Positions 8,972 to 18,273 of a stretch of 64,000 nucleotides of DNA are shown in pieces. The number at the start of each line of letters is the position of its first letter. Position 1 is the first letter of the stretch. The position numbers and the translations under genes were made by a program. The notes beneath the pieces were generated by a model, which did no database searches, was not told the DNA's origin, and saw only the letters and a program-made list of their open reading frames with translations. Source of the DNA: Eggerthella sp. YY7918 (GTDB lineage Bacteria; Actinomycetota; Coriobacteriia; Coriobacteriales; Eggerthellaceae); NCBI RefSeq assembly GCF_000270285.1, contig NC_015738.1, positions 558,001 to 622,000 on the forward strand, read 5' to 3'.

Positions 8972-10183
8972 CTAGATCATATTCATCTGGGCAAGCGTGA
9001 CGTTGTACCAGTGCTCCCAGTTGGGTGGGCAGTACTTCTTGGCAGCTTCGACGCTGATGGTATAGCCGTAGCCGCGTGCAAGCCCGCGCACGTGCGCATC
9101 GATGGCCTCTTCCCAGCTGCCCCAGCTAATTTGGCCCCAGCCCCAGGCGTTGTGTGGATAAGCACAATAAGCGCCCTTGGTGCTTTCGGTAGTGGAAATG
9201 GCAGGCGACCAGCGGGGGTCGACGCCGTAATCCCATGCAGCCGAAGCAAACGTGGTGCCCTGTCCGGCCAAGGGCGATCCGGCGAGGTAGGCATCAATGC
9301 GCCCGCTCCACTGAGCAACAAAGGTCGCCTTGTCGGAGCTCCAATCGGCGTTGTCGCTGGTGGGCGGTTCGACGACGGCGGGAGGCGTCGAAGAACTCTC
9401 GTTTTGTGGCGGGGTTGGTTCGGGCGTGGCTTCTTGTTCGCCAGGCGCGGTGTTGTTTGTCTCTTGATTTTGAGCTTTGGCTTCAGGTGTAGCTGCCGCT
9501 GCCTGTTCGGCTTGACGCACTGCGTCCTCCTGCGCTTTGCGCTGTGCTTCCTCGCGCAATGCCTGCGCCTCTTTGAGGGCCGCTTCGGCGCTTTCCTGTT
9601 CTTGGGAAGCCTGCGCCTTTGCGTCAGTCAGGGAAGTCTGTGCGGCATCGAGCTCGCTCTTCATGGTTTTAAGCTGATCGATTTCGGAGGCGTTTTGCTG
9701 TTGGATGCGGTCGAGGTATTCAATCGAGATAAGGAACTCGTTAAAGTTTTCGGCGTTCAGAATGAATTCAATGAGGCCGCCCGATTCGCGCTGGAGGAGA
9801 TAGAGGGCACGCCACGCATCGGCACCGCGTTCCATCTGGTCGGGCAGGTCGGCCTCAATCTGGGCTATCTTTTTCTCGTTGTCGGCTATTTGCTGCTCAA
9901 GTTCGGCGACGCGTGCCGTTGCCTTGTCGTAGGTTTCGGATGTCTGCTCAATTTTTTGCTGGTATTCGTCTGGTTCTGCATCGATTTCGGTAGTTACACC
10001 GTAGGCGGGTGTGGGCAGAGCCACGCCACCCAGCGCCAATGTGCAGGCGACAAGAAAAGGCATAAAGGCTGATCGGATGCGAGTGCTCGACGCTCGATGC
10101 GTCTCGACAGGGGAAGTTCCGGCTTGCACGGATGTGTCGAAAGCCGGCGCGGTGTTGTACGTTGAAAACGCGTTATGCTGCAT
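8972..10183 (-). CDS. Secreted coiled-coil protein with C-terminal lysozyme-like domain
   Basis: 403 residues. After about 40 polar residues comes a signal-peptide-like segment (MPFLVACTLALGGVALPTPAYG). Residues about 65-230 are a charged coiled coil (YDKATARVAELEQQIADNEK) like the N-terminus of peptidoglycan hydrolases and their activators. A Pro/Thr/Glu-rich linker follows, then a C-terminal domain of about 125 residues with FASAAWDYGVDPRWSPAIS and AYPHNAWGWGQISWGSWEEA, which resembles lysozyme-fold domains. A TATAAT on the minus strand (10225-10230) precedes the start. A role in cell-wall turnover is inferred from architecture; catalytic residues cannot be named with certainty. Confidence 0.75.
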   Translation of the reverse strand: MQHNAFSTYNTAPAFDTSVQAGTSPVETHRASSTRIRSAFMPFLVACTLALGGVALPTPAYGVTTEIDAEPDEYQQKIEQTSETYDKATARVAELEQQIADNEKKIAQIEADLPDQMERGADAWRALYLLQRESGGLIEFILNAENFNEFLISIEYLDRIQQQNASEIDQLKTMKSELDAAQTSLTDAKAQASQEQESAEAALKEAQALREEAQRKAQEDAVRQAEQAAAATPEAKAQNQETNNTAPGEQEATPEPTPPQNESSSTPPAVVEPPTSDNADWSSDKATFVAQWSGRIDAYLAGSPLAGQGTTFASAAWDYGVDPRWSPAISTTESTKGAYCAYPHNAWGWGQISWGSWEEAIDAHVRGLARGYGYTISVEAAKKYCPPNWEHWYNVTLAQMNMI

Positions 10184-10362
10184 TTATGGTCAGTCCTTGT
10201 TCGGTCGTTTCAGCGTGGCTATGTATTATAGGAGGTCAGCAACAGGTTCCTTGCTTTTGTCACCAAAACCGCATAACGCTACGCATTTTCGTGAGAGTGA
10301 ACGTAAGGGGGTTCGTGTTTCGTGTGGGAGTAATGCGCACGGCCTGATCAGTGGCTCTATCG

Positions 10363-10371
10363 TGCTAGAAT
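10363..10371 (+). promoter_or_regulatory. Probable extended -10 promoter of metG
   Basis: TGC-TAGAAT forms an extended -10 element with no good -35. The leader then contains an inverted pair CTCGGGC (10373-10379) and GCCCGAG without a T-run, so I see no T-box or terminator. The region 10011-10439 is open in the metG frame but is not conserved-looking coding sequence. Confidence 0.4.
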
Positions 10372-10439
10372 ACTCGGGCACATTCGCGTTCGTGAGGGTA
10401 TCATTCGCCCGAGCGGCAGACCAGAGGAGTATTGCAGTT

Positions 10440-12029
10440 ATGTCAAAGGGAACCTACTCGTTTACCACGCCCATCTATTATGTTAACGCGGCCCCGCACC
10501 TCGGTACCGCCTACACCACTATCGCGGCCGACACTGTGGCGCGCTACCAGCGCATGAACGGCTACGACGTCGCGTTCGTCACGGGTATGGACGAGCACGG
10601 ACAGAAGGTGGCTGACACGGCCGCCGACAAGGGCATGACCCCGCAGGACTGGTGCGACTCCATGGAGCCGACCTTCCGCGAGGCGTGGGACATGCTCGGC
10701 ATCACCTACACCGATTTCGTGCGTACCACCGAGCCGCGCCACGCGCGCTCCGTGCGTAAATTCTGGCAGGACCTCTACGACAAGGGTTGGTGCTACAAGG
10801 GCAGCTACGAGGGCTGGTACTGCGTGCACGAAGAAACCTACTACGCTGAGAGCGACCTCGAGAAAAACGACGAGGGCGAGTTCGTGTGCCCCGACTGCAA
10901 GCGTCCCGTGCAGAAGGCGGGTGGCGAGGAGAACTGGTTCTTCAAGCTGTCCGAGTTCCAGGAGCCGCTGCTGAAGTTCTACGAGGAGAATCCCGAGTTC
11001 ATCCGCCCGGAAACACGCAAGAACGAGATTGTGTCGTTCGTGAAGAGCGGCCTGAAGGACCTCTCCATCAGCCGCAGCACCTTCGACTGGGGCGTGCCGC
11101 TGCCGTTCGACGAGGGCCATGTGGCCTACGTGTGGGCCGACGCGCTGCTGGCCTACCTCACGGGTATCGGGTACGCCGACGAGGGCGACCGCGCGGGCGA
11201 GTTTGACGCGCGTTGGCCTATGCAGTACCACTTCGTGGGCAAGGACATTACGCGCTTCCACTGCGTCATCTGGCCGGCCATGCTCATGGCGGCGGGACTG
11301 CCCATCACGCACACGGTATTCGGCCACGGCTTCTTGCTCACGAAGGGCGAGAAGATGTCGAAGTCGAAGGGCAACGCGCTCAAGCCTGCCGATCTCGTGC
11401 GCGTGTTCGGCGTGGATGCGTACCGCTACTACTTTATGAGCGACGTGCAGTTCGGTGCGGACGGTTCCATCTCGCTCGAGCGCATGGTGCAGGTGTACAA
11501 CGCCGATTTGGCGAACACCTGGGGAAACCTGTGCAGCCGTGTGTTCAACATGACGAAGAAGTACTTCGGCTCGCAGGTGCCGGAGGTACCCGCCGAGGTG
11601 CTGGCAAAGGAAAACCCGCTGCGCGCGATCAGCGACGAGCTGTACGCGGAATACGATGCTGCTCTGAGCGCCGCCGACTTCACGCGCGCGGCCGCCGCGG
11701 TGCAGAAGCTGGCCGGCCGTGTGAACCTCTACGTGGAGGAAAGCGCCCCGTGGAACCTCGCGAAGAGCGAGGAAACCGCAGGGGAGTTGGCCGAAGTCAT
11801 CTACAACGCGCTTGAGGCTATCCGTATCATCGCGCTGTACATGGCGCCGCTCATGCCCAATACGTCGGCCGAGGTGTTCCGCCGCCTGAGCTTGGGCGAC
11901 ATCACGGCGGTTACGGACATCGAAGCCGCCACCGCCTGGGGTCAGCTGCCCGCTGGCAACCAGGTGGAAATTGGCGACCCGCTGTTCCCGCGCCTGGATA
12001 TGGACGCAGTCGACCTCAACATGGAGTAG
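10440..12029 (+). CDS. metG: Methionine--tRNA ligase
   Basis: 529 residues from ATG 10440, which has GAGGAG 10 nt upstream. Class I aminoacyl-tRNA synthetase signatures are present: the HIGH-type motif in AAPHLGTAY near residue 20 and KMSKSKGN near residue 305. Between them are the MetG blocks VTGMDEHGQKV, WYCVHEETYY with the zinc knuckle VCPDC, and HFVGKDITRFHCVIWPA. The C-terminal anticodon-binding helices are complete, and there is no extra C-terminal EMAP/tRNA-binding domain, so this is the short form. The kinase operon starts 60 nt downstream. Confidence 0.97.
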   Translation: MSKGTYSFTTPIYYVNAAPHLGTAYTTIAADTVARYQRMNGYDVAFVTGMDEHGQKVADTAADKGMTPQDWCDSMEPTFREAWDMLGITYTDFVRTTEPRHARSVRKFWQDLYDKGWCYKGSYEGWYCVHEETYYAESDLEKNDEGEFVCPDCKRPVQKAGGEENWFFKLSEFQEPLLKFYEENPEFIRPETRKNEIVSFVKSGLKDLSISRSTFDWGVPLPFDEGHVAYVWADALLAYLTGIGYADEGDRAGEFDARWPMQYHFVGKDITRFHCVIWPAMLMAAGLPITHTVFGHGFLLTKGEKMSKSKGNALKPADLVRVFGVDAYRYYFMSDVQFGADGSISLERMVQVYNADLANTWGNLCSRVFNMTKKYFGSQVPEVPAEVLAKENPLRAISDELYAEYDAALSAADFTRAAAAVQKLAGRVNLYVEESAPWNLAKSEETAGELAEVIYNALEAIRIIALYMAPLMPNTSAEVFRRLSLGDITAVTDIEAATAWGQLPAGNQVEIGDPLFPRLDMDAVDLNME

Positions 12030-12088
12030 TTGATTCCGCTGACTTTTGCTCGACCAGCGAGCAGGTACGGGATATATAAGGAGAAGTA

Positions 12089-13777
12089 TTGTTCGGGGAT
12101 CGGAAAAAGAACCGGGTGGACGAAAGCGTGCGTTTGTTTGACGAAGCGCTGGGTGAAGCGGGTTCTTCGGTATACGTGCTTGTGCGCGCAGCCGACCTCT
12201 ACCCGGTTCACATTACAGCGAACTTCGAACATGTCTTTCATCTGCCGCCAGCTCGCATCGAAGATGATATTGAAGCGCTCAACCGCCTTCTGACTCCCGA
12301 ATCGCGCATGGATATGCGACGTGCAACAGAGGCGTGGAACGGCTCCGGCCCGCTTGTTGCGAGCATTGCCTTCGTGCCGGACGGTATGGCGGAAGAGCGC
12401 CACGTGCGCTGTACGGTGACGCCGGTGCGCAGCGGCACGTATTACTTGGTTGCCTTTGACGACACCTCGCTTGAGGAAGAGCGCGTGGGCAACCTTGAGC
12501 GCAAGGTGCGCGATCTTTCGGGCGATGCACAGATTCGATCTGACTTCCTCAACCAGATGAGCCATGAAATTCGCACGCCCTTGAACGGGATTATCGGCAT
12601 GTTGGCGCTTGCACGCGACCACTTAGACAACACCGCCGAGGTTACCGACGACCTTGATAAGGTGGAAGAACTCGGTCGCTATCTGCTTTCGCTCGTAAAC
12701 GACATCTTGGACATGAGCCGCATTGAGTCGGGCAAGGTGGAACTTGAGAAAAAGCCCTTTGGTTTAGAGGCATTCGCTTCCGAGCTGCGCACCATGTTTG
12801 AAAAAAGTGCTGTTGATCGAGGGATTACGTATACGGTTGCCATTGAAGACTGCGAGACGCGCTATGTGGTGGGCGATCGCTTGCGCTTGTCGCAGGTGCT
12901 CGTCAACCTGGTGTCGAATGCGCTCAAGTTCACGCCGTCGGGCGGCACGGTGGCCGTAACGTTTAAGGAAATGTATCGTGCGGGCGACACCGTACGCCTT
13001 ATGGCACGTGTGCGTGACACCGGCAAAGGCATGGATCCCCAGTTCCTCGGACGGATATTTAGGCCCTTCGAGCAGGAGGATGCTTCCATTGCACAGAAAT
13101 ATGGAGGCAGCGGTCTGGGCATGGCCATCGCCGACAGCCTAGTAAACCTTATGGGCGGCGAAATTGTGGTGGACAGCGAGGTCGGCAAGGGTACGGAATT
13201 TGCGCTCTACGTACCGTTTGGCGTGGCTGATGAGGCGGACGTACCCGACGAAGAGCCAAGCCTCGTTATTCCCGAGCTGAAGCTGGGGCAGACTCCTCTC
13301 GTGGTTGACCGTGTGGTGCCTGAGAAAATCGCGCCTACCGACACCTCTGCTGAATCGCCCTTTGAGGGTCTGCGCGTACTCATGGCCGAAGACAACGATG
13401 TCAACGCCAAAATCACATCGTCCGTGTTGGCGAAACGCGGAGCTGCGGTAGAGCGCGCCCGCGACGGCCAAGAGGCGGTTGACCTGTTCAGTTCCCACGA
13501 GGGCACCTACTACGACGTCATTCTTATGGACATCCATATGCCGGTGATGGATGGGTGGACCGCCGCACAGCGCATTCGCGAGCTTGAAAGCAACGGGGAC
13601 TCTCGCGTTGTTCTGATCGCCCTAAGCGCGAACGCCTACGTTGAAGATGCGCGCAAAAGCGAAGAATTGGGCATGGACGGGCATGTGGGCAAACCCATCG
13701 ATTTCGACGAGCTGGAGGCGGTGCTGCGCCGTGCGCACGCGACGCGCTCGGCACTGTCGGGTATGTCGCAAAACTAA
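12089..13777 (+). CDS. Cytosolic hybrid histidine kinase (PAS-like sensor, HisKA, HATPase, REC)
   Basis: 562 residues without membrane segments. Residues 1-140 look like a PAS-type sensor. HisKA has the phosphorylation site in FLNQMSHEIRTPLNGIIG near residue 160. The ATPase domain has N-box NLVSNALKF, DTGKGMD and GGSGLGMAI. A C-terminal receiver domain (about 425-545) has AEDNDVNA and the phospho-acceptor VILMDIHMPVMDG. The start is TTG 12089 with AAGGAGA 7 nt upstream. MoxR begins 11 nt after the stop. As a hybrid kinase it should need an Hpt protein to pass phosphate on; the last gene of the same run (23976-24326) is one. Confidence 0.93.
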   Translation: MFGDRKKNRVDESVRLFDEALGEAGSSVYVLVRAADLYPVHITANFEHVFHLPPARIEDDIEALNRLLTPESRMDMRRATEAWNGSGPLVASIAFVPDGMAEERHVRCTVTPVRSGTYYLVAFDDTSLEEERVGNLERKVRDLSGDAQIRSDFLNQMSHEIRTPLNGIIGMLALARDHLDNTAEVTDDLDKVEELGRYLLSLVNDILDMSRIESGKVELEKKPFGLEAFASELRTMFEKSAVDRGITYTVAIEDCETRYVVGDRLRLSQVLVNLVSNALKFTPSGGTVAVTFKEMYRAGDTVRLMARVRDTGKGMDPQFLGRIFRPFEQEDASIAQKYGGSGLGMAIADSLVNLMGGEIVVDSEVGKGTEFALYVPFGVADEADVPDEEPSLVIPELKLGQTPLVVDRVVPEKIAPTDTSAESPFEGLRVLMAEDNDVNAKITSSVLAKRGAAVERARDGQEAVDLFSSHEGTYYDVILMDIHMPVMDGWTAAQRIRELESNGDSRVVLIALSANAYVEDARKSEELGMDGHVGKPIDFDELEAVLRRAHATRSALSGMSQN

Positions 13778-13788
13778 GGAAGGTTGTT

Positions 13789-14739
13789 ATGATCGTCGAG
13801 CAATCGCAAAACATCATCAAAGAAATGAGCCAGGTGCTCGTCGGTAAGCAGGAGGTTGTGGAGAAAACGCTCATGGCTATCTATGCCGGGGGCCACATCC
13901 TTTTGGAAGACTATCCGGGCGTGGGTAAAACCACGTTGGCTCTCGGCCTGTCAAAGGTACTCAACCTCGACTTCAAGCGCATTCAGTTTACGCCCGACAC
14001 CATGCCGTCTGACATCACCGGTTTTTCAATGTATGACAAGGATTCAGGCACGTTCAAATTCACCATGGGCGCCGTCAACTGCAATCTGTTGCTTGGCGAC
14101 GAGATTAACCGTACCTCAGCCAAAACGCAATCAGCGCTTCTTGAAGTCATGGAAGAGCTTGCGGTCACCGTCGATGGCATTACGCATCAGGTTCCCAAGC
14201 CCTTTGTCTGCGTGGCCACGCAAAATCCGGCGGGTTCTGCCGGTACGCAGCCGCTGCCCGACTCTCAGCTCGACCGCTTCATGGTGCGCCTGAGCATCGG
14301 CTATCCCAGCACAACCGATCAGATGAATATCATCAAGGCGCGCCGCTACGAAAACCCGCTTGACGTGGTGCGGCCCATGATCAGCCGCGACGACTTGCTT
14401 GCCGTGCAGAACTACCTAGATTCCATCACCATCGCCGACCCCGTGCTGCTGTACCTCACCCAGTTGTGCGAAGCAACGCGCTCACTTGACCTGGTGGAAT
14501 TGGGTGTAAGCCCCCGCGGCATCATCGCGCTTTCACGTATGGCGCGCGCGTGCGCCATCGTGCGTGACCGCGACTATGTGACACCCGAAGACGTCCAGGA
14601 AGTGTTCGTGGATGTGTGCGCTCACCGCCTTATCCTGAAGCCGCAAGCGCGCATCGAATCCATGACGGCTGAAGCTCTGTTGCATGAGGTTATGGAATCG
14701 GTTGCTCCGCCTGCTTTGGGTACGCACGCACGCCGCTAG
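13789..14739 (+). CDS. MoxR-family AAA+ ATPase
   Basis: 316 residues. Walker A is in LLEDYPGVGKTTLA near residue 40, Walker B in LLLGDEINRTSAKTQSALLE near 105, sensor 1 in CVATQNPAG, and the MoxR lid follows (VSPRGIIALSRMARA). MoxR ATPases act as chaperone-like partners of DUF58 and von Willebrand-type proteins; a DUF58 gene starts 13 nt downstream and a TgpA-like gene follows, the classic MoxR-DUF58-transglutaminase trio. Start ATG with AAGGAAGG-type site. Confidence 0.95.
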   Translation: MIVEQSQNIIKEMSQVLVGKQEVVEKTLMAIYAGGHILLEDYPGVGKTTLALGLSKVLNLDFKRIQFTPDTMPSDITGFSMYDKDSGTFKFTMGAVNCNLLLGDEINRTSAKTQSALLEVMEELAVTVDGITHQVPKPFVCVATQNPAGSAGTQPLPDSQLDRFMVRLSIGYPSTTDQMNIIKARRYENPLDVVRPMISRDDLLAVQNYLDSITIADPVLLYLTQLCEATRSLDLVELGVSPRGIIALSRMARACAIVRDRDYVTPEDVQEVFVDVCAHRLILKPQARIESMTAEALLHEVMESVAPPALGTHARR

Positions 14740-14752
14740 GCGCGGAATCCCT

Positions 14753-15925
14753 ATGCTACGTCGCCGGATCGTCTACATAGCCGCTTTCGTTGTGGCACTC
14801 ATTACGTTTGTGGGAACGAATGAGCCGTTGGCGCTCGGCGTTGTGGCGGTATTGGCGATTATGTTCGCCGGTTCGGCGGGGGTGTGCTTATTTACGGCCA
14901 CTCGTTCCACTCTTGAGTTTAAGGTAGATCCGGCCTGCGAGGTTAGACATCCCCTTGCTCTTTCTCTTGAGGTGCATCGACGCATCCGCATTCCGGCAGG
15001 TCGTATTCAGTGTTGTGTGCATAGTCGCAATATCCTGTTGAGCGAACAGCACGACATTTCCGTCGACATGGATGCCAGCGATGCGCGTGTCGCGCGCTAC
15101 GAACTGCCGCTCGATACCGAATCGTGCGGGCGTGTGGAGCTTTCTGTTAAGGGCGCGTACGTGTGCGACCCGCTCGGCCTGATTCGCCGCATGCTGCCCT
15201 GCGCGTTTTCGGGATCGTACACAGTGTATCCGCACGTCTTCGATGTAACGGTTCCTCTTGAGCGCGCGCCGCGTGCAACCTTTTCCGGCATAGCGTACGA
15301 TCCGCGTCGTCGCGGTCAGGATCGAAGCGAGCCCTTCGACATTCGCGACTATCGGGTGACCGATCCGCTGCATGCAATTCATTGGAAGCTTTCCACCAAG
15401 TTGGATAAACTACTGGTGCGCGAAGCCAGCCATCCGTCCAATTACGACATTCTGTTGCTGGTTGATGTGGGGCGGTGCGATGCATCGGGTAATCCCGTGC
15501 CGACTGCGGTACTCACGGCGCTCTTTAACTTGGCGGCATCGATCAGCTTTGAGTTGTGCCGGCAGAGCATGAGCCATAACGTTGCCTTCATGGAAAGCGA
15601 CCGCATTTCCGATGTCATGGTGGACACCACGGCTTCCTTCGAAGAGATGCTTGACCTTATGGTGGGTACGCCGCTGCCGGAATCGTGCGGCGTGGATGCA
15701 ACGCTATTCGACTGGTACCGTCGGGAGCGCAGCTTTACGAAAACGGTGCTTGTGACCAGCTTCGTTGATCAGGCGACGTTTACCGAGATGGCGGGCGTTA
15801 CCGATCTCAGCGTGGTGCACGTGTCTTTTGAGGGATCAAAGGCGGTCGCCGACACAGGCACCTTTACTCTCACGAGCATTCCGGTGGAAGATGTGGAAAC
15901 ACGCGTGAAGAGCGTGGTGATCTGA
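14753..15925 (+). CDS. DUF58 domain protein, membrane-anchored
   Basis: 390 residues from ATG 14753 (13 nt after moxR). Two N-terminal hydrophobic helices (IVYIAAFVVALITFVGTNEP and LALGVVAVLAIMFAG) anchor it; the DUF58 core YDPRRRGQDRSEPFDIRDYR and DPLHAIHWKLSTKLDKLLVRE is in the middle. The rest has a von Willebrand-like layout (DILLLVDVG). The TGA overlaps the ATG of the next gene by one base. It probably works with the MoxR ATPase and the TgpA-like protein in assembling or processing a surface component; that role is inferred from the conserved trio. Confidence 0.9.
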   Translation: MLRRRIVYIAAFVVALITFVGTNEPLALGVVAVLAIMFAGSAGVCLFTATRSTLEFKVDPACEVRHPLALSLEVHRRIRIPAGRIQCCVHSRNILLSEQHDISVDMDASDARVARYELPLDTESCGRVELSVKGAYVCDPLGLIRRMLPCAFSGSYTVYPHVFDVTVPLERAPRATFSGIAYDPRRRGQDRSEPFDIRDYRVTDPLHAIHWKLSTKLDKLLVREASHPSNYDILLLVDVGRCDASGNPVPTAVLTALFNLAASISFELCRQSMSHNVAFMESDRISDVMVDTTASFEEMLDLMVGTPLPESCGVDATLFDWYRRERSFTKTVLVTSFVDQATFTEMAGVTDLSVVHVSFEGSKAVADTGTFTLTSIPVEDVETRVKSVVI

Positions 15926-18273
15926 TGGCCTCTCCCGCGAAAAGCCGTGCGGTGGTGCTGCATGAGGCGACGCGTGGCGGCGCTCATCCCGTCCGCGCTC
16001 AGGTGCTGGCCGCCGTGGCGCGCACCGCTGCTGCGTGCTTGTTGGTGGCGGGTCTTGCGTGGTGCTTTTCCGATTGTGTGACAACGCAGGAGAGCGTGCT
16101 TTTTGTGGCGGTTGCCTTCACGCTGACGTTTTTGCTGCAACTGCTTGCGATAGGGGAGCGTGGGGCCAAGCTTGTCCCTCTTGCCTGTGGAGTGACGGCG
16201 GTTGTGGCCGTCGTAGCGCTGGTGGCGGTTCCGTCGTTTCGCGACGGCCTGTTCGAATTTGGCAATCAGCTTATTACGCGCTACGACGAGGTGTTTAACG
16301 CCTACGTGCCTTTGTTGCCAGCACCGACGCAGGCCTCGGGGTGGTTATTCTACGCACTAGCGGGCGTGATGGCTGCCTTAGTAATCGATCTGCTTGTTCG
16401 CCGACGCATGGCTGTGGCGACCACCCTGTTTGTCTTTGTTGTGGGCGCGGTTGGCCTGTGGCTGCACGCGGGGCAAGCTCTTCCTGCACTCATCGTTTCA
16501 CTGATAGGATGGGCTATTGTGTGGCGGGGTTCGCTGGGGGGAACAACCACCTCGTTACGTGCAGCGGTGTTCGCGGGATGTTCCGCTGCCGTGGCATTGG
16601 TTCTTGCGGTAGGAGTGTCTTCGGTCTACGAGCCGAATCCGGCGGTCGATCGAGTTCGTGAAGGCTTTGTCGAAACCGTCGATACCCTGCGCTTTGGAAG
16701 CGACACCTTGCCCGAAGGCGATCTGACCAAAGCCCCCGCCATGAACCGTGGCGACGAAGAGCGCCTGACGCTTTCGTTCGATCAGGCGCTGGCTGACGAC
16801 ATGCTGCTGCGCGGGTTTGTGGGTGCAACCTATCATGCAGGGAAATGGGAGCCGCTTGATCACACCGCCTACGAAGGCGATTGGACGGGCATGTTCGGTT
16901 GGCTTTCGGCGCAGGGGTTTTCGCCGAACGAACAGCGTGCCGCGTTCGCTGACCAAAATGCTGTCCACGGAGCCGAGCAACCACCCGTTGCCTCGCTCTC
17001 TATTGAAACGACGGGAGCAAACCGCACCTATGTATATGCTCCAACCACCTTGCGGACGCTTGAAGGGGCGGATGTTATTGCGAACCGGGACGGCAGTATG
17101 TTGGCGCAAGGAGTTGCGGGTGCCGGTTCGTATACGATGGAGGTGGATGCGCTCGATGCGGCTGCGGATGTGGCCGTGACTCCGTCGTGGTTGATTTCCG
17201 CTTCGCAGAATGATCCTTATGCCGCAAGCGAAGCGGTATATCGTTCGTTTGTGCGCGAGCAGTATCTTGCTGTCGACAATGAGGATCGCGCCCTCGTCGA
17301 GACGCTGCTTTTCGATGACACCACCTGGAATAATGATAACCCCACGCCTGCGGCGGTTATCGCGCGCGTTCGCGCCATGCTCTCGACGCTCGCTTCTTAC
17401 ACCGACAGTCCGGCTCTGCCTCCTCGCAATGAAAACTTTCTCTCGTGGTTTTTGACGCAGGAGCACGAGGGGAATGCGGCCTACTTCAGCACTGCGGCAG
17501 TTTTGGCGTTTCGCGCACAGGATATTCCCGCTCGCTACGTTGAGGGGTACCGCGCCAATGTTGACACGCTTACGCGAGCCGCTGCTGATGACGGAGGGCG
17601 CGTGACGCTCACCTCGGCCGACGCTCATGCGTGGGTGGAAATATACTTGGATGGTATCGGATGGTCGCCCGTCGACGTCTCTCCCGGTTTTTACGATCAG
17701 CCTTATCAAGTGGAAGACGTTATCGAGGTCAACCAGAGTATGGCGGGCGATAGTGGAAACGATGCAAGCAATGCGGGTGCCTTGGGTGGCGAGGTAAACG
17801 AAGGGGATCGCGAACAAGATCAGCAGACCGCTGTGCGGCAGGTGGCAGGGGCGCTTCTTGCGATACTCGGTATGGTGGCGGCCCTGCTCTGTGGCGTGTT
17901 GGCAGTGCTTGAAGTTCGTCGGCACATCCATCGCGCGCGACGCAAAGAACAGTGCGAGTCGGACGATCAGGCTCTTTCGGTGCCCGCGTTGTTTGATACG
18001 CTCGGTGCCTACCTTGGCGCTGCGGGGGTGACGTTTAAGCCCGAGCATCCTCTTGATGCGACCTCGGCGGTTGTTGTTGCGTTCCCTGATGTTGCGCCCG
18101 AAGAGTACGAGCGCATTGTATCGCTGGTGCAGAAGTCGGTGTTCGGTTGCAAGGAATTGCGCGTGCATGAAATGCGCGCGTTGCGCCGCTTTGTCCTGCG
18201 GTTTAAGTCGGGGTTGAAGCCATCGCGCAACATTCGGGAGGCTTTTGCGCGGCGGTATAGGTTTGAGTTATGA
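15925..18273 (+). CDS. TgpA-like membrane protein with transglutaminase fold, catalytic Cys replaced
   Basis: 782 residues. Six or so N-terminal membrane helices (residues about 30-220), a large extracytoplasmic part, a transglutaminase-core fold near 500-600, one more membrane helix near 640 and a cytoplasmic tail. The core is clear: FRAQDIPARYVEGYRA, then the His and Asp blocks SADAHAWVEIY and WSPVDVSP. In homologues the nucleophile lies in a G-x-C-E-x-F motif; here the aligned segment is GNAAYFSTA, with Ala (GCG GCC) in place of Cys-Glu. Cysteine-protease or transglutaminase activity is therefore doubtful. Start and stop overlap both neighbours, which fits translational coupling. Confidence 0.88.
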   Translation: MASPAKSRAVVLHEATRGGAHPVRAQVLAAVARTAAACLLVAGLAWCFSDCVTTQESVLFVAVAFTLTFLLQLLAIGERGAKLVPLACGVTAVVAVVALVAVPSFRDGLFEFGNQLITRYDEVFNAYVPLLPAPTQASGWLFYALAGVMAALVIDLLVRRRMAVATTLFVFVVGAVGLWLHAGQALPALIVSLIGWAIVWRGSLGGTTTSLRAAVFAGCSAAVALVLAVGVSSVYEPNPAVDRVREGFVETVDTLRFGSDTLPEGDLTKAPAMNRGDEERLTLSFDQALADDMLLRGFVGATYHAGKWEPLDHTAYEGDWTGMFGWLSAQGFSPNEQRAAFADQNAVHGAEQPPVASLSIETTGANRTYVYAPTTLRTLEGADVIANRDGSMLAQGVAGAGSYTMEVDALDAAADVAVTPSWLISASQNDPYAASEAVYRSFVREQYLAVDNEDRALVETLLFDDTTWNNDNPTPAAVIARVRAMLSTLASYTDSPALPPRNENFLSWFLTQEHEGNAAYFSTAAVLAFRAQDIPARYVEGYRANVDTLTRAAADDGGRVTLTSADAHAWVEIYLDGIGWSPVDVSPGFYDQPYQVEDVIEVNQSMAGDSGNDASNAGALGGEVNEGDREQDQQTAVRQVAGALLAILGMVAALLCGVLAVLEVRRHIHRARRKEQCESDDQALSVPALFDTLGAYLGAAGVTFKPEHPLDATSAVVVAFPDVAPEEYERIVSLVQKSVFGCKELRVHEMRALRRFVLRFKSGLKPSRNIREAFARRYRFEL

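Noticed and set aside
10011-10439. 143-codon N-terminal extension of metG
   Set aside because: MetG proteins start close to the HIGH region. ATG 10440 has a good ribosome site, and the upstream part overlaps the 5' end and promoter of the divergent secreted-protein gene.
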